64,000 bases of DNA from Actinomadura luzonensis (GTDB lineage: Bacteria; Actinomycetota; Actinomycetes; Streptosporangiales; Streptosporangiaceae): the NCBI RefSeq assembly GCF_022664455.2, contig NZ_JAKRKC020000001.1:6143001-6207000 (forward strand). Direction: 5' to 3'. The translations under genes were made by a program, and so were the position numbers. Position 1 is the stretch's first letter; each line of letters opens with the position of its first letter. Shown one piece after another: positions 49,692-56,683 of the stretch. The notes under the pieces were generated by a model. It was not told where the DNA came from and did not search any database. It saw only the letters and a list, made by a program, of their open reading frames with translations.

Positions 49692-51199
49692 GACTCACGG
49701 CCTCCGCTGGCGATCGTCTCCATCAGCACGTCGGTGGTCAAGCTCTCGTCGTTGGGCAGCTCGGCCACCAGGCGGCGGTCGCGCAGCACCTCGACCTTGT
49801 GGCTGAGCCGCAGCACCTCCTCCAGCTCGGCGGAGATGAACAGCACCGCCATGCCGCCGTCGGACAGCTCGGCCACCAGCCGCTGGATCTCGGTCTTGGC
49901 CCCGACGTCGATGCCGCGGGTGGGCTCGTCCAGGATGAGCAGCCGGGGCTCGAGGATGAGCCAGCGGGCCAGCACCACCTTCTGCTGGTTGCCGCCGCTG
50001 AGGTTGCGCACCGGGATCTCGGGGTCGGGCGGGCTGATCCGCAGCGCCTTGACGTACCTGCCGACCAGGTCGTCCTGCTGCTCGCGGGGCACCGGGCGGG
50101 TCCAGCCGCGGACCGCCTGGAGCGCCAGCACGATGTTCTCGCGGACCGTGAGGTCGGGGATGAGCCCGTCCTCCTTGCGGTTCTCCGAGCAGAAGGCGAT
50201 CTTGTGCGTCATGGCCGCGCGCGGGGTGCGCAGCGACACGGGCGCGCCGCCGATCGTGATCTCCCCGCTCCCGGCGTGGTCGGCGCCGAACAGCAGCCGG
50301 GCGACCTCGGTGCGGCCCGAGCCGAGCAGCCCCGCCAGGCCCACCACCTCACCCTCGTGGATCGTCAGGCTGAACGGCTCGATCGCCCCCGCCCGGCCGA
50401 GCCCGCGCGCCTCGACCAGGGGGCGGTCGAAGACCTTGTGCTCGCCCTGGAGGCGTTCCAGCGCGGCCAGCTCCTGGCCGATCATCTTGGCCACGAGCTG
50501 GACCTGGCTGAGCTCGCGGGTGAGGTACTCGCCGACCAGGCGGCCGTTGCGCAGGATCGTCATGCGGTCGGAGATCTCGTAGATCTGGTCGAGGAAGTGC
50601 GAGACGAACAGGATCGCGATGCCCTCCTCCTTCAGCCGCCGCATGACCCGGAAGAGCTGCTCGACCTCGCCGGCGTCCAGGCTGGAGGTGGGCTCGTCGA
50701 GGATGAGCACGCGCGCCTCGACGTCCACGGCCCGCGCGATCGCCACCATCTGCTGGATCGCCAGCGAGTACGCCGACAGCGGCGCCGACACGTCGAGCGC
50801 GATGTCCAGCCGGGCCAGCACCTCCCGCGCCCGCGCCCGCATGCGCTTCCAGTGGATGCGGCCCCGGCGGCGCGGCTCGCGGCCGAGCAGGATGTTCTCG
50901 GCCACCGAGAGGTTCGTGCAGAGGTTGACCTCCTGGTAGACCGTGCTGATGCCGGCCTGCTGCGCCTCCAGCGGGCTGGCGAACGCGACGGGCCGGCCGT
51001 CCAGCTCGATCGTGCCCGCGTCGGCGGGGTGGACGCCGGTCAGCACCTTGATCAGGGTGGACTTGCCCGCGCCGTTCTCGCCCATGAGCGCGTGCACCTC
51101 GCCGGGGAGCAGCCGCAGGTCCACGCCGTCCAGGGCCCTCACCCCCGGGAACAGTTTGCCGATCCCGCTCATCGTCAGGACCGGCGCGGGTGTTGCCAT
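49688..51199 (-). CDS. ytfR: Sugar ABC transporter ATP-binding protein (YtfR-like)
   Basis: 503 residues, two fused ABC domains. MGENGAGKSTLIKVLTG, SLAIQQMVAIARAVDVEARVLILDEPTSSLD for the first; GLLGSGRTEVARLLFGAD, NLSGGNQQKVVLARWL and LLILDEPTRGIDVGAKTEI for the second. It energises the YtfT/YjfF permease. A strong hairpin and a 15-bp tandem repeat separate it from the binding-protein gene upstream. Confidence 0.93.
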   Translation of the reverse strand: MATPAPVLTMSGIGKLFPGVRALDGVDLRLLPGEVHALMGENGAGKSTLIKVLTGVHPADAGTIELDGRPVAFASPLEAQQAGISTVYQEVNLCTNLSVAENILLGREPRRRGRIHWKRMRARAREVLARLDIALDVSAPLSAYSLAIQQMVAIARAVDVEARVLILDEPTSSLDAGEVEQLFRVMRRLKEEGIAILFVSHFLDQIYEISDRMTILRNGRLVGEYLTRELSQVQLVAKMIGQELAALERLQGEHKVFDRPLVEARGLGRAGAIEPFSLTIHEGEVVGLAGLLGSGRTEVARLLFGADHAGSGEITIGGAPVSLRTPRAAMTHKIAFCSENRKEDGLIPDLTVRENIVLALQAVRGWTRPVPREQQDDLVGRYVKALRISPPDPEIPVRNLSGGNQQKVVLARWLILEPRLLILDEPTRGIDVGAKTEIQRLVAELSDGGMAVLFISAELEEVLRLSHKVEVLRDRRLVAELPNDESLTTDVLMETIASGGRES

Positions 51200-51218
51200 G
51201 AAGCCTCCATCAGGGCAG

Positions 51219-51245
51219 GCCGGGCCGGCGCGGAGCCGGCCCGGC
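51219..51245 (-). terminator. Intercistronic hairpin between ytfQ and ytfR
   Basis: GCCGGGCCGGC (51219-51229) and GCCGGCCCGGC (51235-51245) form an 11-bp stem with a 5-nt loop. It occupies the same place, between binding protein and ATPase, as the hairpin in the chvE operon and probably serves the same expression balance. Confidence 0.55.
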
Positions 51246-51260
51246 GACTGCGGGTCGTGC

Positions 51261-51320
51261 GTCGATCAGTACTGCGTCGATCAGTACCGGGTCGATCAGT
51301 ACCGGGTCGATCAGTACTGG
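51261..51320. repeat. Four tandem 15-bp repeats at the ytfQ stop codon
   Basis: The unit GTCGATCAGTAC(C/T)G(G/C) occurs four times without gaps. The copy at 51306-51320 contains the end of ytfQ, where the minus strand reads CAGTACTGA for Gln-Tyr-stop; the other three copies lie after the stop. This looks like slippage amplification of the gene's last codons and stop. Confidence 0.9.
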
Positions 51321-52303
51321 CGGCTGGAGAGGGCCTGCTTGGCCTGCTCCTGCGTGAACGTGGTCTCCTCGGTGACCACGCGAGGGGGCACCTGCTCGCC
51401 CTTGACGACCTTCTTGGCCAGGTCCATGAGCTGCGGGCCGAGCAGCGGCGAGCACTCCACGATGTAGTTGATCTTGCCGTCGGCGAGGGCCTGCATGCCG
51501 TCCTTCACCGCGTCCACGGTGATGATCTTGATGTCCTTGCCCGGCACCTTGCCCGCGCCCTCGATCGCCTCGATGGCGCCGAGGCCCATGTCGTCGTTGT
51601 GCGCGTACAGCACGTCGATGTCCGGCTGCGCCTTGAGGAAGGCCTCCATGACCTCCTTGCCCTTGGCCCGGGTGAAGTCACCGGTCTGCGAGGCGATGAT
51701 CTGGAACTTCGAGTCCGCGCTGATGACCTGCTGGAAGCCGGCCTTGCGGTCGTTGGCCGGGGCCGAGCCGGTGGTGCCCTGGAGCTCGACGATCTTCACC
51801 GGGTCCTTGCTGTCCTTGTACTCCTCGACCAGCCACTGGCCGGCCTTCTTGCCCTCCTCCACGAAGTCCGAGCCGAGGAACGTCTTGTACAGGGAGGTGT
51901 CCTTGGAGTCCACCGCGCGGTCGGTCAGGATGACCGGGATCTTGGCGTTCTTCGCCTCGTTCAGCACCGGGTCCCAGCCCGACTCCACCACCGGCGAGAA
52001 GGCGATCACGTCCACCTTCTGCTGGATGTAGGAGCGGATGGCCTTGATCTGGTTCTCCTGCTTCTGCTGGGCGTCGGAGAACTTCAGCGTGATGCCCGCG
52101 TTCTTCGCCGCGTCCTGGATGGACTTGGTGTTCGCGGTGCGCCAGCCGCTCTCCGCGCCGACCTGGGCGAAGCCCATGGTGATCGAGTCGCCGCCGCCAC
52201 CGCCGGTGCCGGCGCTGGTGGTGCCGCCGCCGCTGCCGCCGCAGGCCGTCACCGACATCGCGGTGAGCCCGGCGAGGACCAAGGCCGAGATCCTCTTGAA
52301 CAC
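51311..52303 (-). CDS. ytfQ: Furanose-sugar ABC transporter substrate-binding lipoprotein (YtfQ-like)
   Basis: 330 residues. The lipobox AMSVTACG is followed by a Gly/Ser tether. TMGFAQVGAESGWRTANTKS, QQKQENQIKAIRSYIQQKVD, FSPVVESGWDPVLNEAK, ASQTGDFTRAKGKEVMEAF and YAHNDDMGLGAIEAIEGAG match the YtfQ galactofuranose-binding protein closely. In this arabinose regulon the ligand could be L-arabinofuranose or galactofuranose. An operator (O3) lies just upstream of the start, and the LacI paralogue gene precedes it. Confidence 0.92.
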   Translation of the reverse strand: MFKRISALVLAGLTAMSVTACGGSGGGTTSAGTGGGGGDSITMGFAQVGAESGWRTANTKSIQDAAKNAGITLKFSDAQQKQENQIKAIRSYIQQKVDVIAFSPVVESGWDPVLNEAKNAKIPVILTDRAVDSKDTSLYKTFLGSDFVEEGKKAGQWLVEEYKDSKDPVKIVELQGTTGSAPANDRKAGFQQVISADSKFQIIASQTGDFTRAKGKEVMEAFLKAQPDIDVLYAHNDDMGLGAIEAIEGAGKVPGKDIKIITVDAVKDGMQALADGKINYIVECSPLLGPQLMDLAKKVVKGEQVPPRVVTEETTFTQEQAKQALSSRQY

Positions 52304-52322
52304 TTGGGGGGTTCCCTTCTGA

Positions 52323-52336
52323 TGTGAACGCTAACA
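52323..52336. promoter_or_regulatory. LacI-type operator O3 upstream of ytfQ
   Basis: TGTGAACGCTAACA, identical to the operator at araB but in the opposite orientation relative to the gene it precedes. It begins 20 bp before the ytfQ start codon and would cover the promoter-proximal leader. The short inverted repeat CCCTGG ... CCAGGG (52338-52356) beside it may end the lacI transcript. Confidence 0.7.
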
Positions 52337-52379
52337 ACCCTGGTCGGAGCCCAGGGTCCGCGGCCGACCTGGACGGCCG

Positions 52380-53405
52380 CTAGCGACCTTCCGGAGGCCG
52401 GGCCGTACTGGCCCGGAGCACGAACTCCGGCGGCACCACAAGCCGCTCCCGCTCCTCGGGACCGTCTTCCAGCAGCCGTACCAGCACCTCGATGCTGTGT
52501 CTGCCGACCGCGTCGAAGTTCTGCCTGATGGTCGTGAGCGGCGGCGAGAAGAACTCCGACTCGGGGATGTCGTCGAAACCGACGACGCTCACCTGGCCGG
52601 GCACCCTCACCCCCTGCTCGGTGAACGCCCGCAGCACCCCGAGCGCCATCTGGTCGTTGGCGACGAAGACCGCGGTCACGTCCGTCATGCGCGCCAGGCT
52701 GCGGCCCGCCTCGTATCCCGAGCGCGGGCTCCAGTCCCCGGCGAGCGGTTGCGGGGCCTCGCGGCCCGCCTGCTCCAGCGCGGCCCGCCACCCGGCCACG
52801 CGCCCTTCCGCCTCCAGCCAGTCGGAGGGACCGCTGATGTGCCAGACCGTCTCGTGTCCCAGGGAGAGCAGGTGCTCGGTGGCGAGCCTGCCCCCCGCGA
52901 ACTGGTCCACGCTGACCACCGACACCTCGCCCGCCTCGCCGCCCTCGACGGCGACGGTGGGGATGCCGGGCGGCAGCTCGGCCAGGGCCTGCGCGGCCGA
53001 GCGCTGCGGCGCGACCACCACGGCCCCGTCCACGCCCTGGTCGGCGAGGTAGTCGAGAGCGTCGCGGACGCCCCCCGTGTCGATGGACTTCAGGCTGACG
53101 ATGCTGACGAAGTAGCCGGCCGACCTGGCGGCCTGCTCGATGCCGTACACCGTGCTGGCCGGCCCGTACAGCGTGGTGTCGAAGCTCACCACGCCGAGCG
53201 TGCGCGACCGCTTGGTCACCAGGGCGCGGGCGACGAGGTTACGGCGGTAGCCGAGCTTGTCGATCGCCTGGAGCACCCGGGCGCGGGTCTCGCTGCGCAC
53301 GTTCGGGTGATCATTGAGGACGCGGGACACGGTCTGGTGCGACACGCCGGCCTCTCTGGCCACGTCGGCCATGACCGGCAGGCGGCGCCCCAGGCTGGGT
53401 CCCAC
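52380..53405 (-). CDS. LacI family repressor, probable regulator of the furanose transporter
   Basis: 341 residues from GTG 53405, chosen for the strong AGGAAGGAG seven bases upstream; an ATG at 53432 is farther from any such site. The HTH MADVAREAGVSHQTVSRVLN and the ligand domain closely parallel the LacI at 42373-43479, with identical blocks such as SRTLGVVSFDTTLYGPASTV, so the two arose by duplication and probably share operator sequence. It is upstream of ytfQ and has an operator (O4) in its own leader. Confidence 0.92.
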   Translation of the reverse strand: MGPSLGRRLPVMADVAREAGVSHQTVSRVLNDHPNVRSETRARVLQAIDKLGYRRNLVARALVTKRSRTLGVVSFDTTLYGPASTVYGIEQAARSAGYFVSIVSLKSIDTGGVRDALDYLADQGVDGAVVVAPQRSAAQALAELPPGIPTVAVEGGEAGEVSVVSVDQFAGGRLATEHLLSLGHETVWHISGPSDWLEAEGRVAGWRAALEQAGREAPQPLAGDWSPRSGYEAGRSLARMTDVTAVFVANDQMALGVLRAFTEQGVRVPGQVSVVGFDDIPESEFFSPPLTTIRQNFDAVGRHSIEVLVRLLEDGPEERERLVVPPEFVLRASTARPPEGR

Positions 53406-53436
53406 AGCCGTGCTCCTTCCTTGGCTTGGCACCGAC

Positions 53437-53450
53437 TGTGAGCGCTAACA
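53437..53450. promoter_or_regulatory. LacI-type operator O4 in front of the lacI paralogue
   Basis: TGTGAGCGCTAACA, 13 of 14 matches to the consensus palindrome, 32 bp upstream of the repressor start. It implies autoregulation. Confidence 0.7.
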
Positions 53451-53547
53451 AGGGTCGCCGTCAAGAGGTGACGGGATTACGGTCGGGTCACGCGAGAAGG
53501 CCCTTGACGGGCAGCTCAGGTGGACTTAACGTGACGCGGATCGTAGT

Positions 53548-53579
53548 TGTTAGCGCTCACCTACCTGTTAGCGCTAACA
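53548..53579. promoter_or_regulatory. Double LacI-type operator O5/O6
   Basis: TGTTAGCGCTCACC (53548-53561) and the perfect palindrome TGTTAGCGCTAACA (53566-53579) are centred 18 bp apart, close to two helical turns. They point to a rightward promoter. The only downstream gene is an 80-bp remnant starting at ATG 53604. Confidence 0.75.
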
Positions 53580-53603
53580 CAACGTGAGGAGCCCCCGTCG
53601 TCC

Positions 53604-53683
53604 ATGACACGCATCGCCCTGTCGGCCCTGCTGACGCCCGTTCCACGGCCGGCTGGTTCTTCGCCGAGCTCACGAAGCGGTGA
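53604..53683 (+). pseudogene. Remnant of a deleted gene under the double LacI operator
   Basis: A ribosome binding site (GTGAGGAG, 53584-53591) and ATG 53604 give a gene-like start MTRIALSALLTPVPRP. Then another frame gives GWFFAELTKR and a stop at 53681-53683, which reads like a genuine C-terminus. The simplest explanation is an internal deletion that fused the first dozen codons to the last ten. I cannot identify the parent enzyme; its regulation suggests sugar use. The last bases overlap the convergent metallophosphoesterase gene. Confidence 0.45.
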
Positions 53684-54428
53684 CCACCCGGTAGTGCGTG
53701 GTCATCCGGCCCTCGTCGTCGAGCACGTGGAAGGCGAACGACGGGGGCAGCGCGTAGTCGACGCAGGTCTCCCACGTGGTGCCGCCCTCCCACGGCAGCA
53801 GGGCCGTGGAGACCACGCCGGGGGCGACCAGAAGCGGCCGGCCGGCGAACGTGGTGGCGGCGGCCGTGTGCGCGTGGCCCACCAGCACCGCCGCGACATT
53901 CGGATGCCCGGCCACCAGCTCCTCCAGGCGGGCGCTGGCGCGCAGCCGGATGCCGTCCACCAGCGGGACGTGCAGCGTCACCGGCGGATGATGGAAGGCC
54001 ACGAACACCGGGCGGTCGCTGCCCGCCAGCACGCCCTCCAGCCAGTCGAGGGTCTCCTCGTCGAGGTGGCCGGGGTTCTGGCGGGGCGGGATCGAGGAGT
54101 CGCACATCGCGTAGATCGCGGAGGGGGTGCGCAGCACCTGGTTGACCGGGCCTGGGCCGGGGTCCTCGTCGCCGAGCAGGACGCGGCGGAACTCCTCGCG
54201 CACGTCGTGGTTGCCGGGGCCGATCAGCACCGGGTGGCGGGAGGTGAGCAGCTTGCGGGCCTCCTCGTACTCCTCGGCGGTGCCGTGGTCGGCGATGTCG
54301 CCGGTCACCAGCACGGCGTCGAGGTCGGCGGGCAGCGCGTCGAGGTGGCGCATGACGGCCCGGGTGCGGCCGGCGCTCTCGGGCGTGGCGCCGAGGTGCA
54401 CGTCGCTCAGGTGCGCGATCACGATCAT
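53670..54428 (-). CDS. Calcineurin-like metallophosphoesterase
   Basis: 252 residues from ATG 54428, with AGGAAAGGA upstream. All five metal motifs are visible: HLSDVHLG, LVTGDIADHG, IGPGNHD, FHHPPVT and VLVGHAHT. Family members hydrolyse phosphodiesters, including cyclic nucleotides (CpdA-like, which this resembles in length and order). It is a single gene, convergent with the remnant at 53604. Confidence 0.93.
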   Translation of the reverse strand: MIVIAHLSDVHLGATPESAGRTRAVMRHLDALPADLDAVLVTGDIADHGTAEEYEEARKLLTSRHPVLIGPGNHDVREEFRRVLLGDEDPGPGPVNQVLRTPSAIYAMCDSSIPPRQNPGHLDEETLDWLEGVLAGSDRPVFVAFHHPPVTLHVPLVDGIRLRASARLEELVAGHPNVAAVLVGHAHTAAATTFAGRPLLVAPGVVSTALLPWEGGTTWETCVDYALPPSFAFHVLDDEGRMTTHYRVVTAS

Positions 54429-54501
54429 GCCGGGGTCCTTTCCTGGTGGCGGTCCCCTCACCGTATCCGGGGGGACCGGACCAGCCGTAAGATCCGGTCA
54501 C

Positions 54502-56127
54502 GTGCGCGAACATTGGGCCGGTCGCGGAGTCGACCTGCTGCTGGAGGTGCCCGCGCGGGGCGGGCGGCGGCGGGCGCTGGAGGAGGCGCTGCGCGCGGCC
54601 GTCCGTGACGGGCGGCTGCCGCCCGGGGCGCGGGTGCCCTCGACCCGGGCGCTCGCCGCCGAGCTGGGCCTGGCCCGCGGCACGGTCGCCGCCGCCTACG
54701 ACCAGCTCGTCGAGGAGGGCTACCTCACCGCTCACCCCGGCGCCCACACCCAGGTCGCCCCCCAGCCCCCGCCGCCTGCCGGTCCCACCCTCGGCCCCGC
54801 CCTCGGCCCCACCCTCGGCCCCACCCTCGGCCCCACCGCCGCGACGACCGCCGCCGCCGAACCCGCCCCCTTCGAGCCCGCGACCCCCGAACCCACCGCC
54901 CCCGAGCCCACCGGCCCTTACGGCCCCGGGACGGGGGTGGCCGCCGGCTACGGAAGCGCGGCCGGGGCGGACGCGGACGTGCCGCGGCACGATCTGCGGC
55001 CCGGGCGGCCGGACCTGGCGGCGTTCCCCGCGCGGGCCTGGCTGCGCGCCGTGCGGCACGTGTTCGCCACCGCGCCCGCCCACGTCCTCGGCTCGTGCGA
55101 CCCGCGCGGCCGGATCGAGCTGCGCGCCGCCCTGGCCGCCTACCTGGGCCGCACCCGAGGCGTGCGCACCACGCCGGAGCAGGTGATCGTGACGACGGGC
55201 TTCGCGCAGACCCTCGGCCTCCTCGCCGCCGTGCTCCCTCCTGGCCCGTTCGCCATGGAGGACCCCGGCCACGACTTCTACCGCGAGGTCGTGCGCCGGG
55301 CCGGCCGCGCGGTCGTGCCGCTGCCGGTGGACGAGCTCGGCGCCCGCGTCGACACGCTCACCCCGGACGTGGCCGCCGCCGTTGTCACCCCCGCCCACCA
55401 GTACCCGACCGGCGTCCCCCTCGACCCCGCCCGCCGCCGGGCCCTGCGCGCCTGGGCGGCGGCCCACGACCGGCTGGTCGTGGAGGACGACTACGACGGC
55501 GAGTTCCGCTACGACCGCCGCCCGATCGGCGCGCTCCAGGCCACCGCCCCCGGCCACGTGCTCTACGCCGGCACCACGTCCGAGTCGCTGGCCCCCGGCC
55601 TGCGCCTGGCCTGGGCGGCGGTGCCCCCGGCCTGGCTGGGCCCGCTGGCGGAGGCCAAGCTGTACGCCGACGCGCACACCGAGGTGCCCGGCCAGCTCGC
55701 GCTGGCCCGGATGATCGAGGCCCACGACTACGACCGGCACGTCCGCGCCGCCCGCCTGCGCTACCGCCGCCGCCGCGACCTCCTGGTGGCCCGGCTGGCC
55801 GGCCCCGGCCGGCCGCTCCCCGGCCTCACCCTGCCCGGCGTGCCGGCCGGGCTCCGCGCCCTGCTCCTCCTGCCCGGCGACGGGTTCAGCGGCGGGCCCA
55901 GCGGCGGGCCGGGCGACGGGCCGGGCGAGGCCGAGGCGCTGGCGGCGTGCGCGCGCCGGGGCGTCGCGCTGCGGCCCGCGTCGCCGCTGTGGCATTCGCC
56001 CGGCCGCGCGGCGGGCCTGCTGATCGGTTACGCCGCCCCGTCCGAACGCGGCTACCCGCCCGCCCTGGACGCCCTCTGCGCGGCACTGGCGGAACTCCGC
56101 CGTCCCCCCGCTCGTTCAACCGGCTGA
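54502..56127 (+). CDS. MocR/PdxR-type regulator (GntR HTH plus aminotransferase-like domain)
   Basis: 541 residues from GTG 54502. The GntR HTH (LPPGARVPSTRALAAELGLARGTVAAAYDQLVEEGYL) is joined to a class I aminotransferase-like domain by a long Pro-rich linker containing the repeat TLGPALGPTLGPTLGPT. The pyridine-binding Asp is present in DDYDGEFRYDRRPIGALQ. At the place of the PLP-binding lysine the sequence is AGTTSESLAPGLRLAW: Glu361 (GAG, 55582-55584) instead of Lys. Unless another lysine substitutes, PLP could not form an internal aldimine. Targets unknown; MocR proteins often regulate vitamin B6 or amino acid genes. Confidence 0.9.
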   Translation: MREHWAGRGVDLLLEVPARGGRRRALEEALRAAVRDGRLPPGARVPSTRALAAELGLARGTVAAAYDQLVEEGYLTAHPGAHTQVAPQPPPPAGPTLGPALGPTLGPTLGPTAATTAAAEPAPFEPATPEPTAPEPTGPYGPGTGVAAGYGSAAGADADVPRHDLRPGRPDLAAFPARAWLRAVRHVFATAPAHVLGSCDPRGRIELRAALAAYLGRTRGVRTTPEQVIVTTGFAQTLGLLAAVLPPGPFAMEDPGHDFYREVVRRAGRAVVPLPVDELGARVDTLTPDVAAAVVTPAHQYPTGVPLDPARRRALRAWAAAHDRLVVEDDYDGEFRYDRRPIGALQATAPGHVLYAGTTSESLAPGLRLAWAAVPPAWLGPLAEAKLYADAHTEVPGQLALARMIEAHDYDRHVRAARLRYRRRRDLLVARLAGPGRPLPGLTLPGVPAGLRALLLLPGDGFSGGPSGGPGDGPGEAEALAACARRGVALRPASPLWHSPGRAAGLLIGYAAPSERGYPPALDALCAALAELRRPPARSTG

Positions 56128-56144
56128 ACACCGGAGGAGGAACC

Positions 56145-56348
56145 TTGGGCTGGCAGTACCACAAGTCGATCAAAGTAGGACCGTTCCGGATCAACCTCTC
56201 GCGGCACGGCGTCAGCCACAGCTTCGGCAACCGGCGCTTCCACGTCAGCACCACCCCCGACGGCCGCCGGCACGTCTCCGTACGCCTGCCCGGCGGCTTC
56301 CACGTCGGCAAGACGTTCGGTGGCCGCCGATACCACGGACATTACTGA
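56145..56348 (+). CDS. DUF4236 small protein (copy 1)
   Basis: 67 residues from TTG 56145, placed by the strong GGAGGAGGAA. KSIKVGPFRINLSRHGVSHSFG is the DUF4236 signature (K-S-I-K-x-G-P-x-R-x-N-x-S). The function of the domain is unknown. A paralogue follows 65 bp downstream, so a tandem duplication is likely. A possible read-through from the MocR gene (17 bp upstream) may express it. Confidence 0.82.
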   Translation: MGWQYHKSIKVGPFRINLSRHGVSHSFGNRRFHVSTTPDGRRHVSVRLPGGFHVGKTFGGRRYHGHY

Positions 56349-56412
56349 ACCCTGATACAACACGCGCTTTGCGGGTAGTTGACGGTCCTCGCGATCTCAA
56401 TGGAGGAGTTCG

Positions 56413-56598
56413 ATGGGCTGGAGCTACCGTAAGTCGATCAAAGTGGGCCCCTTACGGCTGAACCTGTCCCGCGGCGGTGTCGGGCACAGCTGGGGCAACC
56501 GGATGTTCCGGGTGACGAAGACGGCGGACGGACGCCGCACGCTGTCGGTCAACCTGCCCGGCGGCTTCCACTGGCGCAAGACCCTCAGCGGTCGCTGA
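56413..56598 (+). CDS. DUF4236 small protein (copy 2)
   Basis: 61 residues from ATG 56413 (GGAGGAG upstream). YRKSIKVGPLRLNLSRGGVG and LSVNLPGGFHWRKTLSG align with copy 1 (VSVRLPGGFHVGKTFGG). The strong terminator at 56611 ends the transcript directly after it. Confidence 0.85.
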   Translation: MGWSYRKSIKVGPLRLNLSRGGVGHSWGNRMFRVTKTADGRRTLSVNLPGGFHWRKTLSGR

Positions 56599-56610
56599 CC
56601 GCTTCGCCAT

Positions 56611-56650
56611 AGCACGGACCGGAGGCCGGCGGCCTCCGGTCCGTGCTCTT
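56611..56650 (+). terminator. Strong hairpin terminator after the DUF4236 pair
   Basis: AGCACGGACCGGAGGCC (56611-56627) and GGCCTCCGGTCCGTGCT (56631-56647) are perfect 17-bp complements with a 3-nt loop, followed by CTTTCC. It is the most stable terminator-like structure in the window. Confidence 0.85.
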
Positions 56651-56683
56651 TCCGGCGCCGCCCGCGCTTGCCAGAGTGGGCGG

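Noticed and set aside
51261..51320. CRISPR-like array
   Set aside because: Units are 15 bp and contiguous with no spacers; no cas genes in the window.
51210..51455. A frame with the repeat VLIDPVLIDPVLIDAVLID
   Set aside because: It only translates the four 15-bp repeats at the ytfQ stop in another frame.
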